This document shows, in pieces, positions 1 through 5,972 of a DNA stretch of 6,335 nt. The notes beneath the pieces are model-generated. The model ran no database searches and had not been told where the DNA came from. It saw only the letters and a program-made list of their open reading frames with translations. Position 1 is the first letter of the stretch, and each line of letters opens with the position of its first letter. Made by a program: the position numbers and the translations under genes. Location: positions 1 to 6,335 of the forward strand of contig JACCTF010000315.1 in NCBI GenBank assembly GCA_013812565.1, read 5' to 3'. The stretch is from Pyrinomonadaceae bacterium (GTDB taxonomy: Bacteria; Acidobacteriota; Blastocatellia; Pyrinomonadales; Pyrinomonadaceae).

Positions 1-331
1 GCACAAGAGCATCGCGCGCATCCTCGCGTTCGATGATCGCTGTGATCGCGAGCTTTTCGGGAAGCGTTGTCGGAAGGTCTTTCAGTGAGTGAACCGCGAT
101 GTCAATGCGTTCATCAAGCAGCGCCTCCTCCAACTCTTTGGTGAATACGCCGCGACCGCCGATGATTGCCAGCGGCGCCGTCTTCAAACGGTCGCCGGTG
201 GTTTTGATAACTTCGATGTGCACCATCAAGTGCGGATGAAACGCGACAAGTTTCTGCTGCACCCACTCTGCTTGCCACAATGCGAGACGCGAACCGCGCG
301 AGCCGATTATCAGATGATCTCTAGTCTTCAA
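1..331 (-). CDS. hemC: Porphobilinogen deaminase (hydroxymethylbilane synthase), N-terminal part, cut by window edge
   Basis: The enzyme joins four porphobilinogen molecules into hydroxymethylbilane in the cytoplasm, using a covalently bound dipyrromethane cofactor. I translated the minus strand and found 110 codons of the N-terminal domain. [11 protein letters not shown] lies at residues 10-20, TTGDR at 44-48, [12 protein letters not shown] at 61-72 and HSLKDLPT at 81-88. Asp85 in that last motif matches the catalytic aspartate (Asp84 in E. coli). The cofactor-binding cysteine would lie in the missing C-terminal part. The start is a TTG at 331-329 giving [15 protein letters not shown]. No ATG or GTG is in frame nearby, and the family begins within a few residues of this point. 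The start lies inside the end of hemA (11-nt overlap) and has no convincing ribosome binding site, so translational coupling to hemA is likely. Family identity is near certain; the exact start is less so. Confidence 0.95.
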   Translation of the reverse strand, partial: MKTRDHLIIGSRGSRLALWQAEWVQQKLVAFHPHLMVHIEVIKTTGDRLKTAPLAIIGGRGVFTKELEEALLDERIDIAVHSLKDLPTTLPEKLAITAIIEREDARDALV

Positions 332-1589
332 GGCCGAAGCTTTCGCGCCACGCCTGCATGTTCTCCGCTTCACCGGTATCGTAAGAGCGTCGCAGGCGGT
401 GGATCAAAGGATGAGAGATTTTATTGACAGTGGATAGAAGCAGAGCTTCGATGGCCTGCTCCTGTGCGGGTGTTAGCTCGCCCAAGCGGGGACGTTGGCG
501 TTCGTATTCAGCACGTGCCACGGTGAGCAGTTTTTGACGCAGCGCACTAACCGTTGGACCAATATCAAGGTTTCGCAACGCTTGCTGAAATTGCATCACT
601 TCAGAATCAACGATCAACTCGGCATGTTCAGCTTCGCGTTCACGCTCGCGTATGTTGGAAGCGATCACTGCTTCAAGATCGTCGATGTCGAAGACAAACA
701 GGTTGTCAAGTTCACCGACGGCTGGATCGACGTTGCGCGGAACGCTGATGTCAATAAAGAAGGCTGGGCGATTGCGTCTCGCTTCGCGTGCTCTGCGTGC
801 CATCTCGGGAGTGATGATGTATTCGCGTGCGCCGGTTGAGCAGAGAACAATATCAGCATCAGCTAAATGGTCGGCGAGCCGCGCATAGTCAACTGCGACA
901 CCGCCGAACTGCGCCGCTAATTCTTTGGCCGCTTCATGTGTGCGATTAGCGACAAGGATGCGCGCCGCTCCGGCGTTCGCGAGATGCTGCGCCGCAAGTT
1001 CAGCCATTTGGCCTGTGCCGATCAGCAGCACCGTGCATCCTTCAAGGGAGCCGAAAATCTTGCGTCCGAGTTCCACCGCAGTGTAGCTGATGGAGACGGC
1101 TGAAGCCGCGATTCCCGTTTCCGTGCGGACACGTTTGGCGACGCGAAACGCGTGATGAACCAGACGGTGCAGCACGCGCCCGGCAGTACCCGCTTCAACG
1201 GCCAGAGCGTATGCGCGTCGTACTTGGCCCATGATCTGCGATTCGCCGACGACCATCGAATCGAGCGACGAAGCGACACGGAACATGTGACGCACGGCGG
1301 CTTCGTCCGTGTATGTGTACAGATGTTTACCGTAAACATCGGACGGAACGCGCTGCGTTCTGCCTAAAAAATCGCTGATGCGCGACACACAGTCTAGTGG
1401 TTGTTGAGCGGCCGTCGCCGCTATAACTTCGACGCGATTGCATGTTGAGACAATTAACCCTTCAGACAAAACCTTGCCGTCAATAAGCTGGCGAAGATTC
1501 TCCGTGCATGCTTCATCGGTGAACGCGAGTTGCTCGCGCACCTCAACCGGCGCGGTTTTATGATTTAGTCCGACGAGAACGATTGACAT
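321..1589 (-). CDS. hemA: Glutamyl-tRNA reductase
   Basis: It reduces glutamate carried on tRNA(Glu) to glutamate-1-semialdehyde with NADPH, the first committed step of C5-pathway haem synthesis. The 422 residues match the usual family length. The N-terminal catalytic domain starts [19 protein letters not shown] and holds STCNRVE at 48-54, with Cys50 as the thioester nucleophile. GESQI at 115-119 is the conserved substrate-pocket signature. The NADPH-binding domain shows [11 protein letters not shown] at about 187-197 and [11 protein letters not shown] at 279-289. A charged helical dimerisation domain runs from about 310 to the end. The ATG lies 6 nt after the stop of the upstream CcsA/HemX gene and lacks a clear ribosome binding site, so ribosomes probably reinitiate. 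The downstream neighbour hemC overlaps the 3' end. All expected key residues are present, so it should be active. Confidence 0.98.
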   Translation of the reverse strand: MSIVLVGLNHKTAPVEVREQLAFTDEACTENLRQLIDGKVLSEGLIVSTCNRVEVIAATAAQQPLDCVSRISDFLGRTQRVPSDVYGKHLYTYTDEAAVRHMFRVASSLDSMVVGESQIMGQVRRAYALAVEAGTAGRVLHRLVHHAFRVAKRVRTETGIAASAVSISYTAVELGRKIFGSLEGCTVLLIGTGQMAELAAQHLANAGAARILVANRTHEAAKELAAQFGGVAVDYARLADHLADADIVLCSTGAREYIITPEMARRAREARRNRPAFFIDISVPRNVDPAVGELDNLFVFDIDDLEAVIASNIREREREAEHAELIVDSEVMQFQQALRNLDIGPTVSALRQKLLTVARAEYERQRPRLGELTPAQEQAIEALLLSTVNKISHPLIHRLRRSYDTGEAENMQAWRESFGLED

Positions 1590-1595
1590 TTAGAG

Positions 1596-2417
1596 TTAGT
1601 TGAAAACGTGATACCCGCCCATCAAGCGCGCACCCAAGAAGGTACATAGCACAAGCCCCCACCCGGCGATTCCCAACCAGGCCGCTCTACGCCCGCGTCG
1701 CCCGGCGATATAGCGATAGTGAAGCATCGCCAAGTAAAGCAGCCAGGTAAGCACTGCGAAGATCTCTTTCGGATCGTTGTGCCAGAAGATTCCGTCGCGC
1801 GTCGCAGACCACAGCATTCCGGTGAAAATACCAAGCGTAAGCAGTATCCACCCAACCGCGACTGCGGTTGAACCTATATCATCAACGGTTGTCAGCGATG
1901 GCAGACGATGAAAGATCGCACCAAAGGTTTTTAATTTCAGTTCGCGTTCCTGCAGCAGGTACATCACGCTTGCGGCGAACACAACAAAGAACGAAGCGTA
2001 GGCGAAGAGGAGCAGCGTTGTATGGATGGGAAAAAGCCACGCTGCTTGCCCCTCGGTTATCACTCCGTGCGCAACGCTCGCGTTCTCGCCCACAACGTTT
2101 GCAATAAAAGTTAACAGCGTTACGAGCGGAAGCGTGAAACTCCCAAGCGCCTGTGTGCGGTAGCTACACCACGCGACGCCGTAAGCGATCACCAGCGTCC
2201 ACGCCAGGAAGGAGAGCGTTTCGCGCAAATAAAAGAGCGGGTAGTTACCACTCTGCAACCAATCAACGATGAGCGCCGTGGTGTGCATCGTAAAGCCGAA
2301 GAGAAGCGCCACGAGCGAGACGCGCTCAAGCAGGAGTCGCTTGTTGAGAAACGCTAAGACCGAGTGGATCGCAGCAACTAGATAAGCAGCCAAGGCTGCA
2401 AGTAAGAAGATCTTCAT
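1596..2417 (-). CDS. CcsA/HemX-type cytochrome c assembly membrane protein
   Basis: This 273-residue protein belongs to the cytochrome c assembly (CcsA/ResC/HemX) superfamily. It has about eight predicted membrane helices, near residues 2-22, 34-54, 66-84, 94-109, 131-154, 184-203, 219-235 and 245-264. A family-typical histidine sits in helix 5 (FPIHTTLLLFAYASF, His132), and another lies at the C-terminus (GGYHVFN, His270). The periplasmic tryptophan-rich motif is present but altered: GIFWHNDPKEIF at 209-220, with Asn where CcsA proteins normally have the second Trp of WxWDPKE. CcsA members hand haem to apocytochrome c together with a Ccs1/ResB partner, which is not in this window. HemX of Bacillus, also encoded beside hemA, instead modulates HemA level. 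First position in a hemA-hemC operon fits either role, so I give no symbol. The ATG gives a natural first helix, but I see no purine-rich ribosome binding site before it. Confidence 0.88.
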   Translation of the reverse strand: MKIFLLAALAAYLVAAIHSVLAFLNKRLLLERVSLVALLFGFTMHTTALIVDWLQSGNYPLFYLRETLSFLAWTLVIAYGVAWCSYRTQALGSFTLPLVTLLTFIANVVGENASVAHGVITEGQAAWLFPIHTTLLLFAYASFFVVFAASVMYLLQERELKLKTFGAIFHRLPSLTTVDDIGSTAVAVGWILLTLGIFTGMLWSATRDGIFWHNDPKEIFAVLTWLLYLAMLHYRYIAGRRGRRAAWLGIAGWGLVLCTFLGARLMGGYHVFN

Positions 2418-2442
2418 GGGTGATGCAACGGCTTCGTGTAGA

Positions 2443-2470
2443 TTGGCTTACCGTGAAGCAGTATTGTAAT
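2443..2470 (+). promoter_or_regulatory. Candidate plus-strand promoter overlapping the haem operon promoter
   Basis: The plus strand shows TTGGCT (2443-2448), a 16-nt spacer and TGTAAT (2465-2470), five of six matches to the -10 consensus. Its -10 box overlaps the minus-strand -10 box at 2463-2468, so the two could not both be open at once. It would drive the small histidine-rich ORF and/or the HD-domain gene, with a leader of about 260 nt to the latter. Support is weak and based on consensus only. Confidence 0.22.
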
Positions 2471-2492
2471 TGATAGTTTAAAAGAGCGGCAA
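2463..2492 (-). promoter_or_regulatory. Candidate sigma70-type promoter of the ccsA/hemX-hemA-hemC operon
   Basis: Read on the minus strand there is a -35-like TTGCCG (2492-2487), an 18-nt spacer, and a -10-like TACAAT (2468-2463) matching TATAAT at five of six positions. The spacer is A/T rich. Transcription would begin around 2456, about 40 nt before the ATG at 2417. This is a consensus match by eye only. Confidence 0.35.
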
Positions 2493-2543
2493 GCCGACCC
2501 CTCCCTTTGCTGAAAGTTCTTCATCCGGCTGCGCCCTAGTAGC

Positions 2544-2726
2544 ATGAAGATGAGCGATCACGGCGACCACGGCAGCAGTACGACGCACGCCGGTCACGGT
2601 GATAAATCATCAGTCAAGTCGGCTACCGCAAACGTGTGGGTCGCCCCGGTCCGTGTTGTCGCTAGGCTTTGGAACGTGAGAAACTTGCGAACGGCTTCAG
2701 ACAAATTTCGTTCATTCTTATGGTAA
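2544..2726 (+). CDS. Possible small histidine-rich protein (60 aa), doubtful
   Basis: I do not recognise this 60-codon ORF. The first 20 residues are rich in His, Gly, Asp and Ser (MKMSDHGDHGSSTTHAGHGD), with four histidines in DHGDH and HAGH patterns of the kind that bind Cu, Ni or Zn ions in metal-handling proteins. The rest (about 24-60) is basic, has three tryptophans and no clear domain or signal peptide. Three things count against it: there is no Shine-Dalgarno sequence before either ATG (2544 or 2550), it is short, and it sits in an intergenic gap. In its favour, it fills a 323-nt gap on the strand of the next gene and ends 14 nt before it. It could be a leader peptide, a relic of a His-rich N-terminus of a metal protein, or chance. 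Confidence 0.25.
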   Translation: MKMSDHGDHGSSTTHAGHGDKSSVKSATANVWVAPVRVVARLWNVRNLRTASDKFRSFLW

Positions 2727-2740
2727 AGGATGCTTGAGGA

Positions 2741-3328
2741 ATGCTTGACCGCGAAGACGCTTGGAAGTTGCTTTGCGAATACACAAAGACCGACAGCCTG
2801 CGGCGGCACGCGCTCGCAGTGGAAGCCGCGATGCGCGCCTCGGCCATGCGCTACGGTGAACCCGAAGCTGATTCAAACGAATGGGGCATTGTCGGCTTGC
2901 TACACGACCTTGACTACGAGATGTTTCCGAGTCAAGAGGAACATCCGTACAGGGGAGCGGAGATTATGCGTGCGCACGGGTACCCTGAGCGAATGATCTC
3001 TGCGATTATGGGTCATGCAACCTACTCTGGCGTTCCACGCGAAACGCCGATGGCTTGCGCACTCTTCGCTTCAGACGAGCTATGTGGTTTCTTAGTGGCG
3101 TGTGCGCTGGTTCGCCCCACTCGCAGCCTTGAAGACATGAAGGTTGCGTCCGTGAAAAAGAAACTGAAGGATAAAGCGTTTGCGCGCACGGTCAATCGCG
3201 ACGACATACATCAAGGCGTAACCGAATTGGGGGTCGACTTGGATGAACACATCAGCTTTTTAATCAACGCGCTGCGACCCGTGCAGCGGGAGATAGGACT
3301 AGAGAATGCGTCTACACCTGATGCTTAG
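2741..3328 (+). CDS. HD-domain phosphohydrolase-like protein
   Basis: This is a 195-residue soluble protein of the HD superfamily, metal-dependent phosphohydrolases. The order of metal-site elements is the classical one: His23 in LRRHALAVE, His55-Asp56 in GLLHDLDYE, His68 and His92 as further candidate ligands, and Asp112 in FASDELCGF. The C-terminal half has ALVRPTRSL and SVKKKLKDKAFARTVNR (137-153), a stretch I associate with the small stand-alone HDIG-type hydrolases common in many bacterial phyla. The substrate is unknown; nucleotides or other phosphoesters are possible but nothing here decides it. The ATG at 2741 follows AAAGGA (2725-2730) by 10 nt, a usable ribosome binding site, and the family normally begins close to this point. 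No other helical or sensor domain is attached. It faces the small membrane-protein gene convergently and probably forms its own transcript. Confidence 0.88.
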   Translation: MLDREDAWKLLCEYTKTDSLRRHALAVEAAMRASAMRYGEPEADSNEWGIVGLLHDLDYEMFPSQEEHPYRGAEIMRAHGYPERMISAIMGHATYSGVPRETPMACALFASDELCGFLVACALVRPTRSLEDMKVASVKKKLKDKAFARTVNRDDIHQGVTELGVDLDEHISFLINALRPVQREIGLENASTPDA

Positions 3329-3406
3329 CACTGAGCGAACTGGTTCTTCTATGCTGAACTTAATCGAAACAAAACCTAAAGTACGTAACCGGAGAATAAG
3401 ATCGAT

Positions 3407-3464
3407 TCGTTTAGCGGGAAGTTAGATACTCCCAGTCGTTTAGCGGGAAGTTAGATACTCCCAG
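3407..3464. repeat. Perfect tandem duplication, 2 x 29 bp, over the 3' end of the small membrane-protein gene
   Basis: Units 3407-3435 and 3436-3464 are identical at all 29 positions and directly adjacent. On the minus strand the gene-proximal unit contains the last seven codons (WEYLTSR), the TAA stop and 4 nt beyond it. The distal unit repeats this as untranslated sequence. Each unit can form a weak hairpin (GGGA plus GT pairing with AC plus TCCC, one bulged base, 5-nt loop). There are only two copies and no spacer, so it is not a CRISPR array. Confidence 0.95.
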
Positions 3465-3733
3465 CAGGCGAATAGACTTGCGAGAGTTAGGAGGGCGGCG
3501 AAAACCATTGTCAGCACAGCTTGCAACAGACGGCGGCGTGCCGTATGTCGATAAACAAAGATGCTCGCTACAACAATCGCGACGATGGAGATAAACAGCG
3601 TCGGGGAGGTGGTAACATCAAGCATCGGGGGGCGGCTCACAGAACCGTCCAGAACAAGGACAATGCCGAGCATCGCTCCCGCACCGATGATTGCTGCGAA
3701 CAACGAGGCGACAAGTAACAACTTCCAGCGCAT
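3440..3733 (-). CDS. Small three-helix membrane protein of unknown function
   Basis: The protein has 97 residues from the chosen start (MRWKLLLVASLFAAIIGAG) and no recognised function. It has three likely membrane helices, about residues 4-29, 43-60 and 71-91. A basic loop with YRHTARRRLL lies between helices 2 and 3, and by the positive-inside rule that loop should be cytoplasmic. The frame is open up to an ATG at 3844, which would give 134 residues. I prefer 3733 because the extra 37 residues are polar and unlike a membrane-protein leader, and because AGGGG lies about 10 nt upstream. The last seven codons and the stop fall in a 29-bp unit that is duplicated just downstream. It is convergent with the HD-domain gene and divergent from proline dehydrogenase, so it is probably monocistronic. 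I have an impression of similar small proteins with a YRHTARRR loop in Acidobacteriota, but that is memory only. Confidence 0.7.
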   Translation of the reverse strand: MRWKLLLVASLFAAIIGAGAMLGIVLVLDGSVSRPPMLDVTTSPTLFISIVAIVVASIFVYRHTARRRLLQAVLTMVFAALLTLASLFACWEYLTSR

Positions 3734-3861
3734 CCGGCTTGTATCCCCTGCGGTTGCATGTTTTTGTAGCTTAGGAATGCCCAATAAAACGCCGCGGAGC
3801 ATAGCATAGTGCCGCGCTTGATTCCGATGGAAAACTTTCTGCACAGGAACAGAGAAAACAG

Positions 3862-3939
3862 AAGTCAGAAGTTAGGAGTCAGGAGTCAGGAGTCGGAATA
3901 AAAGCGGTTTTCGCTTTAGCATTCTGTCTTCTGACTCCT
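3862..3939. repeat. Heptad-repeat / inverted-repeat intergenic element upstream of proline dehydrogenase
   Basis: Five adjacent 7-bp units of the form RAGTYRG run 3862-3896: AAGTCAG, AAGTTAG, GAGTCAG, GAGTCAG, GAGTCGG. Two units return in inverted orientation at 3924-3937 (CTGTCTT, CTGACTC). The arms 3874-3889 and 3924-3939 pair over 16 positions with two mismatches, nine of them contiguous (AGGAGTCAG with CTGACTCCT). The loop holds a second perfect hairpin, AAAGCG-GTTTT-CGCTTT at 3901-3917. This looks like an interspersed repeat of the short heptanucleotide type, not a gene. It ends 8 nt before the ATG of the next gene. Confidence 0.85.
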
Positions 3940-3947
3940 TCCAGCAA

Positions 3948-4868
3948 ATGGTTACAAGAAACGCTCTGCTGTACTTATCGCGTCAGGAAGGTCTGAAAGA
4001 CTTTGCGACGCGCTTTCGTCCCATAAAAAAGATGACCACGCGCTTTGTCGCGGGCGAAGACATGGGAGAAGCGATTGCTGCCATTCGCCGTTTGAATGCG
4101 CGCGGTTGCACGGCATCTTTCGATCACCTCAACGAATCGGTGACGCGTGTTGCGGAAACCGACGAGGAAATTCGCGAGTACCTGCGCATTCTTGCGCGCA
4201 TTGACGACACGGGCATACGCTCCAATGTCTCAATCAAGCTCACACAGTTCGGTTTGGGCATTGATCCCGAGTTGGCTTACCGCAACGCGCGGACGGTTGT
4301 CGCAGACGCGGCGCGGCGCGGCAACTTTGTGCGCGTTGACATGGAAGGATCAGAAGCGACGCAGACGACCATTGATATTTTCAAGCGGCTACGCGCCGAG
4401 TTCGGTTTGAACGATGTGGGTATCGTGGTGCAATCATATCTACGACGCACGGTGACGGACGTCCGCGATCTGCTCAAACTAGAGGCGCGCATACGCCTCT
4501 GCAAGGGAGCCTATAATGAACCGCCGGAAGTCGCCTTCCCTGACAAAGATGACGTTGATCGAAACTACATCAACCTAATGCGCCTACTCTTATCGAGCGG
4601 GATCTATCATGGAATAGCGACGCACGATAATCGGGTCATCGAAGCGACCATCGATCACACGCAGCGTGAGGGAATCAGCAAAGAGGCCTTTGAGTTTCAG
4701 ATGCTCTACGGCGTGCGGCGCAACCTCCAGGAGCAACTCGCCCGCGACGGCTACAACGTGCGCGTCTATGTTCCGTATGGTGAACACTGGTACCCGTACT
4801 TCATGCGACGACTGGCAGAGCGCCCGGCCAACGTCTGGTTTATCATGAAGAACATATTTCGCGGCTGA
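3948..4868 (+). CDS. Proline dehydrogenase (monofunctional, FAD-dependent)
   Basis: It oxidises L-proline to delta-1-pyrroline-5-carboxylate and passes electrons through FAD to the membrane quinone pool, the first step of proline catabolism. At 306 residues it is the short stand-alone type, not the fused PutA. The beta/alpha barrel motifs appear in order: SIKLTQFG (95-102), VRVDMEGS (128-135), VVQSYLRRT (160-168), RLCKGAYNE (183-191), GIATHDN (222-228) and FQMLYGVR (250-257). The C-terminal YVPYGEHWYPYFMRRLAER (274-292) carries the Arg287-Arg288 pair that binds the proline carboxylate. The start MVTRNALLYLSRQ matches where the family begins, but no Shine-Dalgarno precedes it because a repeat element ends 8 nt upstream. 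No P5C dehydrogenase is nearby, so the second step must be encoded elsewhere. The zinc-ribbon gene follows 23 nt later and may be cotranscribed. Confidence 0.96.
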   Translation: MVTRNALLYLSRQEGLKDFATRFRPIKKMTTRFVAGEDMGEAIAAIRRLNARGCTASFDHLNESVTRVAETDEEIREYLRILARIDDTGIRSNVSIKLTQFGLGIDPELAYRNARTVVADAARRGNFVRVDMEGSEATQTTIDIFKRLRAEFGLNDVGIVVQSYLRRTVTDVRDLLKLEARIRLCKGAYNEPPEVAFPDKDDVDRNYINLMRLLLSSGIYHGIATHDNRVIEATIDHTQREGISKEAFEFQMLYGVRRNLQEQLARDGYNVRVYVPYGEHWYPYFMRRLAERPANVWFIMKNIFRG

Positions 4869-4891
4869 TTGAAGCGGGAAGGTAAAATCAG

Positions 4892-5380
4892 ATGTTCTGT
4901 CCACAGTGTGGGGCGAACAAGCAAAGCGCAGACAACTACTACTGCACCCGCTGTGGCGGAGAGCTGCCAAGCGGCAAAACGCTGGCGCGCCGCATAACGC
5001 CCGAGCAGTCGATGAACATGCTGCTCGTCTTTGATCTGCTGACCGTGGTGCTCGGCCTTTTTTCAGCCGCCGCCCTGTGCGTTACTTACTTGTGGTCGGG
5101 CGGTGCGAAATGGTCCATTTATGTTGCCGTCGCTTCCATCTTAGTTATCGCCGCTTATCAAGGAACCAGCTTGTTCATCGAACTCAACCTGCGTCGAAGA
5201 TTTAAGCGTGCCGCTAGTGTCTACGGCCGCCCCGCGGTTGAACCGGAAGAGGCACACAGCGCGCCTCTGCTTGATGCCTCGGAAACAGCGTCGTTGGTGG
5301 GCGCACGAAGTATTTCCGAGAATGCCACCGAGCGGCTTGATCTGCTGCCGCGTCAGCCTGAGCGAAGTAGACGAAGATGA
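4892..5380 (+). CDS. Zinc-ribbon two-helix membrane protein of unknown function
   Basis: This 162-residue protein starts with a zinc ribbon: MFCPQCGANK with Cys3 and Cys6, and YYCTRCGGELP with Cys18 and Cys21, a CxxC-x11-CxxC site. Two membrane helices follow at about 43-68 and 74-97, then a basic patch (RRRFKRA, 101-107) and a disordered polar tail. With a short loop between the helices, the ribbon and tail should share one side, probably the cytoplasm. A Shine-Dalgarno GGGAAGG (4876-4882) lies 9 nt before the ATG. The stop overlaps the NfeD start in ATGA, so the two are translationally coupled and probably work in the same membrane context. The last residues PERSRRR come from a stretch resembling an interspersed repeat (TGAGCGAAGT, also at 5894). 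The function is unknown; such ribbon-plus-membrane architectures are common and not diagnostic. Confidence 0.82.
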   Translation: MFCPQCGANKQSADNYYCTRCGGELPSGKTLARRITPEQSMNMLLVFDLLTVVLGLFSAAALCVTYLWSGGAKWSIYVAVASILVIAAYQGTSLFIELNLRRRFKRAASVYGRPAVEPEEAHSAPLLDASETASLVGARSISENATERLDLLPRQPERSRRR

Positions 5381-5880
5381 ACGACCTCGCATGGATTTTA
5401 TGGACGGTGCTCGGCGTGATTCTGATCATTACGGAGATTTTTACGCCTGGCTTTGTTCTTTTGTGGTTCGGCGTAGGCGCGCTTGTGGCGGCGCTCGCCG
5501 CGCTCGTCGGTCTGGGCTATCCGTTTCAATTTCTCATCTTCTTTGTTGTTTCAACAGTCCTCACCGCCCTTTCGCGCACTCTGTTCGTTAATTACTTTTC
5601 GACTAAAAAAGATGGCGGCCATCACAAGTTCGGCGTCGATGCGTTGCCGGGCAAAATCGGCACCGTCGTCACTTCAAGCCGCGGCCCGCTCGACGAGGGC
5701 GCAGTTAAAGTCTTCGGCTCAACCTGGACCGCCTACCCGGCGGAAGGTGAAGAGCCTTTGGAGGCCGGCGACCGCGTGGTGGTCGAACGTTTGCAGGGAG
5801 CTTCGATCTACGTGCGGCGCGTCAAGGCCGTGACCGATTGGCGGGGGGCGGCACTGACGGAAGGTTCAGATAAATCTTGA
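5377..5880 (+). CDS. NfeD family membrane protein (short type, C-terminal OB-fold)
   Basis: The 167 residues have hydrophobic segments at about 5-24, 27-46 and 50-68, then a soluble OB-fold domain at about 87-150. The family signature reads ALPGKIGTVVTSSRGPLDEGAVKVFG, then GDRVVVERLQGASIYVRR. The glycine-rich turn after the first strand, the G-V/A-V-K/R-V strand and the final GxxLxV-like strand are in the expected order. No N-terminal ClpP-like protease domain is present, so this is the short NfeD type. Such proteins usually pair with SPFH/stomatin or flotillin-like membrane scaffolds encoded next door. Here the next gene is a broken Uma2 remnant, and the coupled partner upstream is the zinc-ribbon protein. 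The start ATG lies in the ATGA overlap with that gene. Family call firm, partner unknown. Confidence 0.92.
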   Translation: MNDLAWILWTVLGVILIITEIFTPGFVLLWFGVGALVAALAALVGLGYPFQFLIFFVVSTVLTALSRTLFVNYFSTKKDGGHHKFGVDALPGKIGTVVTSSRGPLDEGAVKVFGSTWTAYPAEGEEPLEAGDRVVVERLQGASIYVRRVKAVTDWRGAALTEGSDKS

Positions 5881-5933
5881 TACACCCCCCCCGTGAGCGA
5901 AGTCGAGCAGGTGGCCGGTGATTGTTAACCGTC

Positions 5934-5948
5934 ATTAACATGGTTAAT
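5934..5948. repeat. Short inverted repeat ATTAAC-ATG-GTTAAT
   Basis: Two perfect 6-bp arms flank a 3-bp centre, and a related GTTAAC lies 5 bp upstream at 5924-5929. The cluster sits 24 nt before the start of the Uma2 remnant, where an operator or promoter could lie. A/T-rich sequence makes chance similarity possible, so a binding site is only a suggestion. Confidence 0.35.
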
Positions 5949-5972
5949 TTTGTAGAGGGGAGGAGCAAAAGT

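Noticed and set aside
89..427. Plus-strand 112-codon open frame over hemC/hemA
   Set aside because: It lies antisense to well-supported hemC and hemA coding sequence, and its product shows no domain. It is a shadow of the true frames.
495..839. Plus-strand 114-codon open frame inside hemA
   Set aside because: It is fully antisense to conserved hemA sequence, including the NADPH and dimerisation regions, with no ribosome binding site or recognisable family.
2696..2724. TTCAGA-17-TATGGT as a promoter for the HD-domain gene
   Set aside because: Each box matches at only four of six positions, and transcription would start after the proposed ribosome binding site at 2725-2730.
3407..3464. Possible CRISPR fragment
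   Set aside because: Only two units, directly adjacent with no spacer, and overlapping a coding end. This is a plain tandem duplication.
3734..3844. 37-residue N-terminal extension of the small membrane protein (start at 3844)
   Set aside because: The extension is polar and precedes a natural first helix. An AGGGG ribosome binding site fits the internal ATG at 3733 better. Not excluded, only less likely.
3901..3917. AAAGCG-GTTTT-CGCTTT hairpin as an intrinsic terminator
   Set aside because: It lies in a divergent intergenic region where neither flanking gene is transcribed into it from its 3' end, and no T run follows the stem on either strand.
5208..5591. Plus-strand 127-codon open frame across the zinc-ribbon/NfeD junction
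   Set aside because: It is out of frame with two supported genes that are joined by an ATGA overlap. Its sequence is Arg/Ser-rich frame-shift-like translation.
5922..5972. Upstream ATG at 5922 or 5940 as the Uma2 start
   Set aside because: The added residues have no family similarity and no ribosome binding site, while GGGGAGGAG is well placed for ATG 5973. The trinucleotide at 5940 is also the centre of an inverted repeat.
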